From Blautia schinkii (GTDB lineage: Bacteria > Bacillota > Clostridia > Lachnospirales > Lachnospiraceae), in the NCBI RefSeq assembly GCF_013304825.1, contig NZ_JAAWUO010000003.1:210289-274288 (forward strand): a DNA stretch of 64,000 bases, written 5' to 3'. Positions 1 through 9,163 of the stretch are shown piece by piece. How positions within the stretch are numbered: the stretch's first letter is position 1; every line of letters starts with the position of its first letter. Position numbers and translations under genes: made by a program. The notes below the pieces were generated by a model. The model was not told the DNA's origin, did no database searches, and was given only the letters and a program-made list of their open reading frames with translations.

Positions 1-858
1 TTTACGTCGCATGCGGGTTGCCAGGACATCACACTGTTCCAGCAGGATAGGAAATATCTTTTCAAGAGAAACAATATCATCATTAAATGTTGTTTCTACA
101 CTGAAACCTTTTGCTTCATCAGGCTGGGATTTTACCGGAGAATCGTCCAGGCCTCTGGAATACTGGTAAAGCTGCTGGCCCGCCTTGTCACCCAGAAGCT
201 GCTGGATTTTGGATTTTTTTTCATGAGCCAGGTCTCCGATCGTTTTAATTCCTGCATCTATGAGTTTCTGCTCTGAGGATTTTCCGAGAAAAAGCAGATT
301 CCGTACTGGAAGCGGCCACATTTTTACAGGAATTTCATCTGGGAACAGCGTATGGACCTTATCAGGTTTTTCAAAATCAGAAGCCATTTTTGCCAGAAGC
401 TTGTTTGTGGATATTCCTACATTTACAGTAAAACCAAGTTCGTTATGGATCTTATCTTTGATTTCGCAGGCAGTTGCAACAGGATCTGGATATATAAAAG
501 AAGTTCCGGTCATATCCAGAAATACCTCATCAATGGAAAAAGATTCCATTACAGGTGCATAGGATGCGCAGATTGCCTTAAAAGCCCGGGAATATTTGTC
601 GTAAAGCTCAAAATCAGAAGGAACTGTGACAAGGCCGGGACATTTGCGCAGAGCCATGGCCATTGGCTCACCTGTCTGAATGCCATATTTTTTTGCAGGG
701 ATAGATTTTGCTACCACAATGCCGGTCCGTTTCTGTGGATCTCCACCGATACAGGAAGGAATTTCACGGAGATCCGGAAGGCCTTCTTTTATTCTTCGTA
801 CAGCTTCCCAGGAAAGGAAAGCACTGTTTACATCAACATGAAAAATTAATCGTTTCAT
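1..858 (-). CDS. dinB: DNA polymerase IV (Y-family), 3' end outside window
   Basis: Reading the minus strand from the ATG at 858 gives a continuous Y-family polymerase: it opens MKRLIFHVDVNSAFLSWEAV, with the catalytic Asp of the HVDxNxF motif near residue 9, and carries SIDEVFLDM near residue 110 and the helix-hairpin-helix-like region LIDAGIKTIGDLA further on. About 286 codons are visible and no stop is reached, so the little-finger domain is cut by the window edge. A site resembling AGGGTG precedes the start. Family knowledge: error-prone translesion synthesis after DNA damage. It lies about 40 bp downstream of the HD-domain gene on the same strand and may be co-transcribed with it. The identification is secure; only the C-terminus is unseen. 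Confidence 0.95.
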   Translation of the reverse strand, partial: MKRLIFHVDVNSAFLSWEAVRRIKEGLPDLREIPSCIGGDPQKRTGIVVAKSIPAKKYGIQTGEPMAMALRKCPGLVTVPSDFELYDKYSRAFKAICASYAPVMESFSIDEVFLDMTGTSFIYPDPVATACEIKDKIHNELGFTVNVGISTNKLLAKMASDFEKPDKVHTLFPDEIPVKMWPLPVRNLLFLGKSSEQKLIDAGIKTIGDLAHEKKSKIQQLLGDKAGQQLYQYSRGLDDSPVKSQPDEAKGFSVETTFNDDIVSLEKIFPILLEQCDVLATRMRRK

Positions 859-896
859 AGTTGTTCACCCTTTGTTTTTATAAGTTTCTGTCGTAG

Positions 897-1445
897 CTAC
901 TGTCCAATCCGGGAAGAAAGCTGTCTGAAAAGCTTCAAATACTCCTCTTCCACTGTTTTAAATGGAAGTACTGTATAATCAACTGTGATATGGATCGCAG
1001 GTTTCGGTTCTGCCGGAGTCTCACCAAGAAGATATTTCAGATCATACCAGAGAAGGTCATTGTCTATGGATTTCAGTTTCATGTCCTCTTCTTGGGAAAG
1101 AGCGGAACCCAGATACTTTCGGTAAATAATTTTAAGAAGTTTTTCTTCCTGTTTCAGATAATCCATGAGACTTTTTTTGAAAGGTCTTGGGACATCTGAC
1201 ATGTAACATTCACTGGCATCATGAAGAAGTGCAGCCAGGCTCAGGCGGCTGGAATAGCTGCGGGCAGCGGCTTCTCTGGCACAGAGGATACAATGCTGTC
1301 CTACGGAGAAAAAGCTCTTTACATGGCCGTTGCCGCGACAGATAAGGGAAAGGGCATGTGCAATGTCTTCTATACAGATAAGTGCTTCTTCTGGATGAAG
1401 AGGATCAAAATGTCTGCCCGTGTAAGTGGTAATACAATCGCTCAT
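897..1445 (-). CDS. HD-domain phosphohydrolase (YfbR-like)
   Basis: A 182-residue protein with the opening TYTGRHFDP and IEDIAHALS followed by the His-Asp pair in LLHDASE (residues 75-76) and further metal-ligand candidates H51 and D118. The layout matches small HD hydrolases related to 5'-deoxynucleotidases. Nucleotide monophosphates are therefore the likely substrate class, but this is inference because no substrate-determining residue was checked. It reads from its own promoter (-35 TAGACA, -10 TATAAT) located 70-100 bp upstream and is followed closely by dinB, so the two may form a short operon. The family assignment is firm and the exact reaction is not. Confidence 0.8.
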   Translation of the reverse strand: MSDCITTYTGRHFDPLHPEEALICIEDIAHALSLICRGNGHVKSFFSVGQHCILCAREAAARSYSSRLSLAALLHDASECYMSDVPRPFKKSLMDYLKQEEKLLKIIYRKYLGSALSQEEDMKLKSIDNDLLWYDLKYLLGETPAEPKPAIHITVDYTVLPFKTVEEEYLKLFRQLSSRIGQ

Positions 1446-1516
1446 AATAGGAAATGCTCCTTTCTGTAAGTTACCTTTTATATGATAATTATTGGTTCGC
1501 GTGATTTATGTATTTT

Positions 1517-1545
1517 ATTATAAACACTGAAAAGAAACATGTCTA
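1517..1545 (-). promoter_or_regulatory. Predicted sigma-A promoter of the HD hydrolase gene
   Basis: On the minus strand TAGACA (1545-1540) and a perfect TATAAT (1522-1517) are separated by 17 bp, about 75 bp upstream of the ATG at 1445. Confidence 0.6.
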
Positions 1546-1576
1546 TTATGAAAAAGCAAAATAAATAGATTCTGTT

Positions 1577-1607
1577 TTTACAAATCTGTTCTGTTCTGTG
1601 CTATAAT
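1577..1607 (+). promoter_or_regulatory. Predicted promoter of the acidic surface protein
   Basis: TTTACA (1577-1582) and TATAAT (1602-1607) lie 19 bp apart, a slightly long spacer that contains short TGTTC repeats. The start codon at 1635 is about 28 bp downstream of the -10 element. Confidence 0.5.
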
Positions 1608-1634
1608 ACAAAAAAACGACAGGAGATAATGGCT

Positions 1635-2162
1635 ATGAAGCATATGGAAGAAATGAAGATTGCCGGTCTGGCTATGGCACTATGTATTGTCATGCTGGGA
1701 ATTTATATTGTTGTTCCGAAAGATGGAACAACCTCTCATCTTACAGCGATTCCGGATAATAACGCAGCACAGCCTGCTACAGATTCAACTTCTCAGGGAC
1801 AGGGTTCTACAGATACCGGAAATGATGGTTATTTTCCAATTTATACAGAAGACAGCTATGATAATTCGTACTCTGATGGCAGCGGAGATAATGGAGATTC
1901 CGATACTGATAATAATTACTCTAATGATAATTCAGGTGATACGGCTGATAACAGCGATTACAATACAGATTCATCCGATAATGGTGACAATGGAGATGAT
2001 GAAGTAACTGATGAGACTCCTTCTGATGATTCGTCTGATAATACAGATAACGGAACTGGTGATGTGATCGATGATAGTTCTGATACAGGTGATGCATCTG
2101 ATTCAGATCTTGGAAATGATATCGGAGATACCGGAAATGATGATACAGTAGAAATATATTAA
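1635..2162 (+). CDS. Membrane-anchored Asp/Ser/Asn/Gly-rich low-complexity protein
   Basis: The start at 1635 is preferred because AGGAGA at 1621-1626 lies 8 bp upstream of it; an ATG at 1629 would leave only 2 bp. The protein has a short basic N-terminus (MKHMEEMKIAG), one hydrophobic segment (about residues 10-28) and then roughly 130 residues dominated by D, S, N, G and T with almost no hydrophobic core. No enzymatic motif or sorting signal is present. The topology suggests an acidic, disordered extracytoplasmic tail held by an N-terminal anchor. It sits alone, divergent from the HD gene and convergent with dacA, with which it shares a terminator. It is not recognisable as a named family; function unknown. 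Confidence 0.65.
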   Translation: MKHMEEMKIAGLAMALCIVMLGIYIVVPKDGTTSHLTAIPDNNAAQPATDSTSQGQGSTDTGNDGYFPIYTEDSYDNSYSDGSGDNGDSDTDNNYSNDNSGDTADNSDYNTDSSDNGDNGDDEVTDETPSDDSSDNTDNGTGDVIDDSSDTGDASDSDLGNDIGDTGNDDTVEIY

Positions 2163-2180
2163 AAATATATAAAGCATGCA

Positions 2181-2242
2181 AAAAAAGAGCAGATTTCTGC
2201 ACTTCACATTATATTGTGATACAGAAGCTGCTCCTTTTTTAT
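2181..2242. terminator. Bidirectional intrinsic terminator between convergent genes
   Basis: A GAGCAG...CTGCTC stem is flanked by A-tract on the left and T-tract on the right, so it reads as a terminator in both directions. The loop itself holds a smaller stem (CACA...TGTG). It serves the plus-strand acidic protein and the minus-strand dacA end. Confidence 0.75.
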
Positions 2243-2300
2243 AAATTAACAAATAGCTGAGTGGATCATGACTATCCGTTCAGCTATCTGTTTTGTTTAC

Positions 2301-3446
2301 TTATGAATTAATATTCTGAAGCAATGAGGTCATTTCCTGATACAGGACATCTTTGGAGGAGGCACCCATAACAATGGAAATAAATGGTTTTCCGTAAGCA
2401 TTCTGACTTAACAGAGCCAGACAATTTCCTGCTTTATCAGTTGTTCCTGTTTTTCCGCCAAGGATAGTGACATCCTTCGGTGCAGTTGCCTCTCCGGTAA
2501 GATAATGATCTGTCGCCGGCAAGGTGGCACTTGCATCGGAACCATCGGTGTGTTTGTAAGTAACTGTGTAAGATGACATCTGTGTGATATCAGTAAATTC
2601 CGGATAATTCAGTGCTTCTTTCAGCATCAGATAAATATCGTAAGGTGTTGTGTAATGATTCTCATCCTGCAGACCATGAGGATTGGTAAAATGAGTACCT
2701 GTACATCCAAGCTCTGCAGCAAAAGAATTCATCATTTCCACGAATTTATCAGTTGTTCCTCCTACATGTTCTGCAATGGCAGAAGCTGCATCATTAGCAG
2801 AATAGACTAGCAGGCAATGAAGAAGCTGATCCATTGTGACCTGATCCCCTGCCTGAAAACCTGCCACCTGAGAACCGGATTCCAGAGTAACATTTTCCTG
2901 GGAAATCGTTACAGTATCATCCATGTTGCCATATTTCAGAGCTAACATTGCAGTCATAATCTTAGTGATGCTGGCAGGATACACTTTGTTGTAGGCACCT
3001 TTGGCATAAAGGACTTTTTTGTCATTAAGGTTCAGAAGAACTCCGGACTGATTATCATCCAGACTGACCGAATCCAGATCAACATCCTTGGTGACAACAC
3101 AGAGATTCTGGGCAAATCCTTCTGCTCGTTGGTTTTCTTTTGAAATCAGAGTATTATCAAATTCAGAAAATACATTGAAGGAATTAGTCGTGGATGAGAA
3201 TGCGCCTCCCTTTAATTTATAAACGCCAAACCCGCCTGCACCGCATAATACCACAAGAAGAAGTATCAGCAAAATAGTGTTGCGAATCCTTTTTCTGCGC
3301 ATTCTGCGAAGCCTGGCCGCCTGTGCTTTCCGTTTGGCAGATGCTGTGGAAGATGAAGGCTGACGGGGAGTTTGAGTACCGGAAGATGTACGGCCGGAAC
3401 GGTTTGCCGGTCTGGCACTGTTTTTTACAGGTTCTTTACGTGTCAT
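2301..3446 (-). CDS. dacA: D-alanyl-D-alanine carboxypeptidase (peptidase S11, PBP5 type)
   Basis: All three serine penicillin-binding motifs are visible: S159-I-T-K162, S216-A-N218 and K332-T-G334. Instead of a cleaved signal there is a cytoplasmic basic, Ser/Arg-rich stretch of about 55 residues followed by one transmembrane helix (about 57-76), so the enzyme is anchored by its N-terminus. Known role of the family: trims the terminal D-Ala of the peptidoglycan pentapeptide outside the membrane. It overlaps rodA by 4 nt (ATGA), so it is translationally coupled to the shape operon and is its last gene. The usual C-terminal amphipathic anchor of PBP5 is not evident, which fits N-terminal anchoring. 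Confidence 0.9.
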   Translation of the reverse strand: MTRKEPVKNSARPANRSGRTSSGTQTPRQPSSSTASAKRKAQAARLRRMRRKRIRNTILLILLLVVLCGAGGFGVYKLKGGAFSSTTNSFNVFSEFDNTLISKENQRAEGFAQNLCVVTKDVDLDSVSLDDNQSGVLLNLNDKKVLYAKGAYNKVYPASITKIMTAMLALKYGNMDDTVTISQENVTLESGSQVAGFQAGDQVTMDQLLHCLLVYSANDAASAIAEHVGGTTDKFVEMMNSFAAELGCTGTHFTNPHGLQDENHYTTPYDIYLMLKEALNYPEFTDITQMSSYTVTYKHTDGSDASATLPATDHYLTGEATAPKDVTILGGKTGTTDKAGNCLALLSQNAYGKPFISIVMGASSKDVLYQEMTSLLQNINS

Positions 3447-4618
3447 AAATATTCCTCTTTCCGAAAGTAGGCATCCTTTTTCTGCTCTTTCTTTTGTAAT
3501 TCTTTATTATATGTACTGCTCTGGAGTCCAACGTTGAGAACAAGTCCCATACCTATAAAAAGACTGACCAGAGAAGTAAGTCCATAACTTACAAAAGGCA
3601 GCGGTGTTCCGGTATTCGGTGCAAGGCCGGTAGCAACACAGATATTGATAAAACTCTGTATAGAGACAATACTTCCTACACCACAGCATATGATCTTTCC
3701 GGCAAGATCCTTCGCCCTGAGACTCATGCGGATACACTCAAAAGTGATCAGGAACAGAAGAAGTACAATACATGTACAACCGAAAAAGCCATACTGTTCT
3801 CCTGCTACTGCGAAGATAAAGTCTGTCTGGTTCTCAGAAACAAAGTTTCCGTCATTAACAGAAGTGACACTCGTATTATTGCCAAACACACGGCCTACAA
3901 GCTCACCGGAAGCAATGGCTGTCTTGGAGTTGTTCTGCTGTTCAATGTCATCCGCATATTCTTCATTTTCCGGATAGAGAAAGGACATGATACGGTTTCT
4001 CTGGTAATCCTGTATCAGCTTCTGATCCGGTTGAACAACGATGGAGAGAAAAATGATTGCAAGAGGAATCGCAATCATTGCTGCACCACCAATGATCTTA
4101 TAACTTAATCCTGCGATATAGATCAGAATACAGAATAAGATCGTTACAGTAATGGTATTCTTCATATCTGGCTGCACATAGATCAGCATTAACGGTATCA
4201 CAAGGAGTACAGCTGATTTTACAAGTGTTCTTAAAGTATTGAGATCTTCCTCATGATCCATAAAAAATTTTGCAAAAAACAGGATAATGATAATCTTGGA
4301 CAGCTCAGTAGGCTGGAAACGGATAAATCCCAAATCCACCCATCTTGCAGCACCATTGGCACTTGATCCGAAAAATCTGACTGCAAGAAGCATTACAATA
4401 TTAAATCCATACATGATCCACTGAAAGTTCAAAAGCCAGGAATAATCCATCAGCGAAAGGATCAGCATAAGAACTACGCCGATGATCACACCCAGAAGCT
4501 GACGGGTGCGGAGATAATCAGCAGCTGTTCCAACAAGCTGAATACCGATAAAGCTGATCGCCAGCAGGAATACTACCAGGCGGAAATTATAAAACCGCAG
4601 CTTATACTGTTTAATCAT
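3443..4618 (-). CDS. rodA: RodA, SEDS-family peptidoglycan glycosyltransferase
   Basis: A 391-residue polytopic protein with about ten hydrophobic segments, the SEDS signature GAARWVDLGFIRFQPTELSK near residue 95-115, and the conserved C-terminal block GTPLPFVSYG(L)TSL. The position between minE and dacA and downstream of mrdA points to RodA rather than FtsW or SpoVE. Family knowledge: polymerises lipid II into glycan strands together with its partner class B PBP (here mrdA). The start lies 3 nt after the minE stop, consistent with coupling. A large extracytoplasmic loop of about 60 residues follows the fifth or sixth helix as is usual. Confidence 0.92.
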   Translation of the reverse strand: MIKQYKLRFYNFRLVVFLLAISFIGIQLVGTAADYLRTRQLLGVIIGVVLMLILSLMDYSWLLNFQWIMYGFNIVMLLAVRFFGSSANGAARWVDLGFIRFQPTELSKIIIILFFAKFFMDHEEDLNTLRTLVKSAVLLVIPLMLIYVQPDMKNTITVTILFCILIYIAGLSYKIIGGAAMIAIPLAIIFLSIVVQPDQKLIQDYQRNRIMSFLYPENEEYADDIEQQNNSKTAIASGELVGRVFGNNTSVTSVNDGNFVSENQTDFIFAVAGEQYGFFGCTCIVLLLFLITFECIRMSLRAKDLAGKIICCGVGSIVSIQSFINICVATGLAPNTGTPLPFVSYGLTSLVSLFIGMGLVLNVGLQSSTYNKELQKKEQKKDAYFRKEEYL

Positions 4619-4621
4619 AAA

Positions 4622-4864
4622 TTATGCATCCCTTTTCTTAAGTACAGGTATGACGGCATGCAGAACAGGTGGTTCCTGAGTAATCTGTATCGTCACCCCT
4701 TTTTCATCAATAACAACGTATTTTTTTACCGTATGAATAAGATCATTGCGCAAAAGCTTCATCATCTGTGGAGAGCAGTCTATGCGTTCAGAAACAAGAA
4801 GAAGTTTCATTCTGTCACGGGCATATCCTGCAGAACGGTTTTTTTCGGAGAAAAAAGCACGCAT
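4622..4864 (-). CDS. minE: Cell division topological specificity factor MinE
   Basis: An 80-residue protein with the MinE pattern: the contact-helix region ARDRMKLLLVSERIDCSPQMM followed by a C-terminal beta domain (KKYVVIDEKGVTIQI). It lies 42 bp downstream of minD and immediately upstream of rodA. Known function: stimulates MinD ATPase and produces MinD oscillation or gradients. Its presence in a Gram-positive rod-type shape operon is typical of Clostridia. The identification is firm from length, motif and neighbour. Confidence 0.9.
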   Translation of the reverse strand: MRAFFSEKNRSAGYARDRMKLLLVSERIDCSPQMMKLLRNDLIHTVKKYVVIDEKGVTIQITQEPPVLHAVIPVLKKRDA

Positions 4865-4906
4865 TTGGATTCCTCCCTTTATGATGAGAAAACGGCTGGC
4901 AGCAGG

Positions 4907-5695
4907 TTATTTCCTGAAAATACTGCCAAATCGCTGAAATATATTGTTTTTGCGACGGACGGTAACATAAGGAATATCCTCCCCCATCAGCCGTCGGCAG
5001 ATGTTTCGGTACTCCTCTTCTGCCTGGGATTTTTTACCGGAAAGAGGTTCACCCTGGTTGGTAGAAATGACGATCTGCTCATCATCAAGAATCGCTCCGA
5101 TCAGATCTACGGCAAGAATTTCCAGTACATCATCTACAGACATCATATCGCCCCTGGCAACCATCTCCGGACGGAGCCGGTTGATGATCAGCCTGATATC
5201 GCGGATTCCGTCAGATTCCAGAAGTCCGATGATACGGTCTGCATCACGGATAGCTGATACTTCAGGGGTTGTTACTACAAGTGCCCGGTCGGCACCTGCC
5301 ACGGCATTACGGAATCCCTGCTCAATCCCTGCCGGACAATCCAGAAGAACATAATCGAACTCTTCCCTGAGATCATCAGTAAGTTTGATCATCTGTTCCG
5401 GAGATACGGCAGTCTTGTCCTTTGTCTGGGCTGATGGAAGAAGATACAGTTCCGAGTGCCGCCTGTCGCGGATCAGAGCCTGTTTCAGGCGGCAACTTCC
5501 ATTGATAACATCTACCAGATTGTAAACAATACGATTTTCAAGTCCCATGACAACATCCAGGTTTCTAAGACCGATATCAGTGTCCACAACTACGACTTTT
5601 TTGCCCATGGCTGCAAGTCCTGTTCCAATGTTGGCAACTGTTGTGGTTTTTCCTACACCGCCTTTTCCGGATGTGATGACAATGACCTCACTCAT
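4907..5695 (-). CDS. minD: Septum site-determining ATPase MinD
   Basis: The start at 5695 is chosen because AGGAGG lies 9-14 nt upstream and the protein then begins MSEVIVITSGKGGVGKTT, the deviant Walker A of the MinD/ParA family at residues 10-18. Switch residues VDTDIGLRNLD follow, and the C-terminus is a short amphipathic helix (NNIFQRFGSIFRK) of the membrane-targeting type. An in-frame extension upstream exists but overlaps mrdA and has no homology-like content. It sits between mrdA and minE. No minC is present in the 58 bp separating it from mrdA, which is unusual for this operon layout. Confidence 0.93.
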   Translation of the reverse strand: MSEVIVITSGKGGVGKTTTVANIGTGLAAMGKKVVVVDTDIGLRNLDVVMGLENRIVYNLVDVINGSCRLKQALIRDRRHSELYLLPSAQTKDKTAVSPEQMIKLTDDLREEFDYVLLDCPAGIEQGFRNAVAGADRALVVTTPEVSAIRDADRIIGLLESDGIRDIRLIINRLRPEMVARGDMMSVDDVLEILAVDLIGAILDDEQIVISTNQGEPLSGKKSQAEEEYRNICRRLMGEDIPYVTVRRKNNIFQRFGSIFRK

Positions 5696-5753
5696 GTTTT
5701 CTGATTCCTCCTGATAAAAAGTTCCATACTTCTGGTCTTTTCGTCTGGTTCGT

Positions 5754-8651
5754 TTAGTCATTCGAAACATTACTGGTATCGCTTGCGGCATAGCCAGTGA
5801 GAATGGTGCTTTCATCTGCAAGTCCGAAAATGTATTTAAAAATATCATTTGCTGCAAGGCAGGCATTACCGGATGCATATCCATTGGCAATACGGACAGA
5901 AATTGCATATTTCGGTTCAGAGGCTGGTGCATATCCGATAAAAAGCGCATTGTTCGGATGGTAGTAATCAATCTCAGCTGTACCAGTCTTTCCGGCTGCT
6001 TCAACTCCAAGACCATTAAACTGGTCATGTGTCTGCACTACACGGTACATGCCATCATGGATATCATCCCAGATGTTGCTTGCAATGTCAAGCTGGCCTT
6101 CTTTTTCGGAAGGATATTCTTTTACCAGATTTCCCTTGGAATCGGTTACACGGTTCAGAAGAGAAAGCTTGTAGATGCTTCCGGATGTTGCAATGGTAGT
6201 TGCGTATCTTGCAAGCTGACTGGTGGTAAACAAGTTGGTACCCTGTCCAATATAAGAAGGAACTGCATTTTTATCTGAAACCTGAGGGGAAGCTTCGGAA
6301 ATTTCGATTCCGGTCTTTCGGTCAAGTCCCATCAGCGACGCATATTTCTGGAGCATTCCAAGGCTTCGTGCCTCGGAAAAATTCCCCTCAGAATCCTTAC
6401 CAAGTTCAAAACCGATGGTGCTGAAGAATACGTTGCAGGACTGCTCAATAGCTCCGCGGATCTCAAGAGAAGAATGTCCCTGCTTGTTCCAGCAGTTGAT
6501 CGGGGGTGTTACAAGATCAAAACTTCCTGTACACTCAATGTAAGTATTATCATCGATCACACCCTCTGACATACCGGCAACTGTGGAAAGGATCTTCAGT
6601 GTAGATCCAGGTGCTGTTCTCTGCTGAGTAGCCTTATTAAAAAAAGGACTGGAGAGATCGGTGGAAAGCTTTGCATAGTAATCGGTATCCATATTATTGG
6701 TAAGTCTGTTATTATCATATCCCGGATAAGATACACATGCAAGTACATCTCCTGTTTCTACATCGGTAAGAACGGCTGATGCAGAACACGGAGCTAACGC
6801 AAGCTGGGCAGGAGTGATCTCAAGGTTTGCAATCTTACGGTACATAAATGTATAGGAATCGATCTGACCGGAAGCCAGACTCTGATAAAGCTCGTCCTCT
6901 TTAGAGAGAATACCCTGTTCATAAAGGATAAGACACAGTTCCTGTCCGCTGATGGTATCTTCCTGAAGCATATATTTGTACAGAAGTTTGGAAAATCCTG
7001 TATCTGTCTTCAGATAGTTGATAACGTAATCAGTCAGAGCCTGATATATCTCGGTGGAATCCAGATATTCACCGGATGTGGAAATCTGGGAGATATCGAT
7101 CCAGTTCTGGCTGGCGGCATAGTTAAGATAATCTTTCAGGCTAATGCTCTGGTCGTTTTTCCATGCTTTGTAAGTCTCATCGGAAGTATCAATGGAATCA
7201 CTTTTCAGAACATTCAATGTGTTTGTGAGAAGATCATCACAGATATAGGTAAGGTATTCCTGGATCTGTGCATCTTCATCTTTATAAGCAGGCGGATTAT
7301 CACCCGTGAGCCTGTTACTTATTGTATCAAAAACCTGCTGCTGTTTTTGTTGAAACTTGGCATATAAATTTTTTTCTGTATCAGAAGCATCATCATTGCT
7401 GAATTTTGTGATATCGATCACGCTGTTGGCGATCAAAGCATTGTATACATCATAGATCGGAATGGTAATCTTACTTGCATCTTTTTCGGCTTCATAGTCG
7501 TATGATTTATTTGGTGTCAACTTGGAAAGAACGATTCCGGCTACACGCTGCTCCAGGATCTGATAGATACTCTTCTGCCAGTCTGAATCAATGGTCAGAT
7601 AAACGTCGTTGCCAGCTACAGGATCTACAGTTTTGGAGCTGTCGATATCCAGAACTTTACCAAGGTTATCAACGGTTACGGTTTCTTCACCGTCTTTGCC
7701 CTGAAGATCCAGTTCCATATACTGCTCGATTCCGGCTTTTCCTACGATAGCATCGTTGGAATAGTCAGGGTTTTCTTTACGAAGAGTTTCCAGTTCCTCG
7801 GAAGAAGCCTGGCCTGTGTAGCCAAGGATCGGAGCCATGCTCTCATCATCTACATATTTTCGGGTGGAATCTTCCACAATATCAATTCCCTGAAGTTCTG
7901 CCTGATTTTCTCTTATGGCTGCAACAGATTTTTCACTGACATTAGTTGCGATGGTAACAGGCATATATTTCTTGAAGCTGTTGGTATTCAGCTGATAACG
8001 CATAATTGCGATTTCAAGAATTTCCTGTTTGGTAAGCTCATCAGGAAGTGAATGCGCAGCAAGCTCTTCGCTGGTGTAAGCATCTTTACCGTACAGTACA
8101 ATGGAAAAACCCTTGTTTCCTGTGAGGTAATCCATCATTTCAGCAGCAGTGGCATTTTTCTGCTCATCGCTTAAGTTATCGATCTGCGCTTCTCCGTAAA
8201 CATCTGCGCGGAAACGGTTCAGTGTAAAGCCTTCATCTACATCAAAGGCATAATCACCGTGATCGTTTACAATAATATGAAAATTATCTGAGAGACTGTC
8301 ACCATTTCCGGAAAGGATCTGAAGCACCTGGTAGGCAATGCCGTTCAGTGTCAGATTTTTTTCTCTGGAGGTGTCGTATGTACCGCTGTCTTCAAAAGTA
8401 ACAGAATAGGCAAGTACATTGGAAGCAACTACTGTGCCGTTCCTGTCATAAATATTACCACGGGTACTTTTGATCACTCGTGTTTTAGTTGTTCTTGACT
8501 GAAATTTATTGATGTAGTCCTGACCCTGTATGATCTGCAGGCTGAAAAGCTGCCTTACAAGAACAGAAGAAAGAAAAACAAATACGATCACAAGAACTGT
8601 TGTACGTTTTAAGCGTATTTTTTTGATGATTTTTTTTATTTTAATTCCCAA
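5754..8651 (-). CDS. mrdA: Class B penicillin-binding protein 2 (elongasome transpeptidase)
   Basis: An N-terminal basic region and single transmembrane helix (about 17-35) are followed by the PBP dimerisation/pedestal domain and the transpeptidase domain with S-T-L-K (near residue 682), S-C-N (near 740) and K-T-G (near 886). At 965 residues it is about 300 longer than E. coli PBP2. The extra length is mainly one Asp/Tyr/Leu-rich, largely helical insert at about 370-615, between the strand ending ILEQRVAGI and the block beginning SASAVLTDVETG. The start is TTG at 8651, inside the last codons of mreD (16-nt overlap), so translation is probably coupled. Works with RodA in lateral wall synthesis. 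Confidence 0.92.
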   Translation of the reverse strand: MGIKIKKIIKKIRLKRTTVLVIVFVFLSSVLVRQLFSLQIIQGQDYINKFQSRTTKTRVIKSTRGNIYDRNGTVVASNVLAYSVTFEDSGTYDTSREKNLTLNGIAYQVLQILSGNGDSLSDNFHIIVNDHGDYAFDVDEGFTLNRFRADVYGEAQIDNLSDEQKNATAAEMMDYLTGNKGFSIVLYGKDAYTSEELAAHSLPDELTKQEILEIAIMRYQLNTNSFKKYMPVTIATNVSEKSVAAIRENQAELQGIDIVEDSTRKYVDDESMAPILGYTGQASSEELETLRKENPDYSNDAIVGKAGIEQYMELDLQGKDGEETVTVDNLGKVLDIDSSKTVDPVAGNDVYLTIDSDWQKSIYQILEQRVAGIVLSKLTPNKSYDYEAEKDASKITIPIYDVYNALIANSVIDITKFSNDDASDTEKNLYAKFQQKQQQVFDTISNRLTGDNPPAYKDEDAQIQEYLTYICDDLLTNTLNVLKSDSIDTSDETYKAWKNDQSISLKDYLNYAASQNWIDISQISTSGEYLDSTEIYQALTDYVINYLKTDTGFSKLLYKYMLQEDTISGQELCLILYEQGILSKEDELYQSLASGQIDSYTFMYRKIANLEITPAQLALAPCSASAVLTDVETGDVLACVSYPGYDNNRLTNNMDTDYYAKLSTDLSSPFFNKATQQRTAPGSTLKILSTVAGMSEGVIDDNTYIECTGSFDLVTPPINCWNKQGHSSLEIRGAIEQSCNVFFSTIGFELGKDSEGNFSEARSLGMLQKYASLMGLDRKTGIEISEASPQVSDKNAVPSYIGQGTNLFTTSQLARYATTIATSGSIYKLSLLNRVTDSKGNLVKEYPSEKEGQLDIASNIWDDIHDGMYRVVQTHDQFNGLGVEAAGKTGTAEIDYYHPNNALFIGYAPASEPKYAISVRIANGYASGNACLAANDIFKYIFGLADESTILTGYAASDTSNVSND

Positions 8652-9163
8652 ATAGACTCACTTTCTTTCCTTACAGTATCCATTAAGTGGTAGTTGATCC
8701 AGTAAAATGCCCGGTATACGATGATCGTGAGGAAAACCGTATAGACAATTTCAGGAATGATGATCCTATACATATAGGTCCAGAATCCAAGGCGACCCCG
8801 AAGAAGAAACTGCAGGCCGTATACAGCCAGATTATAAAGAAGATCAGTTCCTGCTACAAGGAAGATCGGAACCTTCAGATCATCATCGTAAAAGCTGCGG
8901 AACGCATAACCACTGATAAACCCTACATACATATAGATCAGTGCATAAAAACCAAACAGTGATCCGTAAAAAAGATCAATAAACAGTCCGGAGAAAAAAC
9001 CTGTCCAAAGACCAGCTTTACGACCGCGCATCAGTCCCATCGCAACACAAAGGATCAGTGGCAGGTTCGGTGTAATAGAACCAATGGAAATGTAATCTAT
9101 TACTGTACATTGAAGTAAAAAACAGACTATTATGGTAATAAACAGTACGATTTTATTTTTCAT
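8636..9163 (-). CDS. mreD: Rod shape-determining membrane protein MreD
   Basis: The start at 9163 (MKNKIVLFITI) is chosen over the ATG at 9172 because CGGAGG abuts the latter and sits 9 nt before the former. The protein has 175 residues with five to six hydrophobic helices, including PNLPLILCVAMGLMRG and the GLFIDLFYGSLFGFYAL block typical of MreD. The gene overlaps the end of mreC by 11 nt and the start of mrdA by 16 nt. Family role: membrane component linking cytoplasmic MreB to the wall-synthesis complex. Confidence 0.88.
   Translation of the reverse strand: MKNKIVLFITIIVCFLLQCTVIDYISIGSITPNLPLILCVAMGLMRGRKAGLWTGFFSGLFIDLFYGSLFGFYALIYMYVGFISGYAFRSFYDDDLKVPIFLVAGTDLLYNLAVYGLQFLLRGRLGFWTYMYRIIIPEIVYTVFLTIIVYRAFYWINYHLMDTVRKESESIWELK

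Noticed and set aside
1629..2202. Minus-strand His/Tyr-rich frame opposite the acidic protein
   Set aside because: It is the antisense of GAT/AAT-rich codons; composition explains it and no ribosome site is present.
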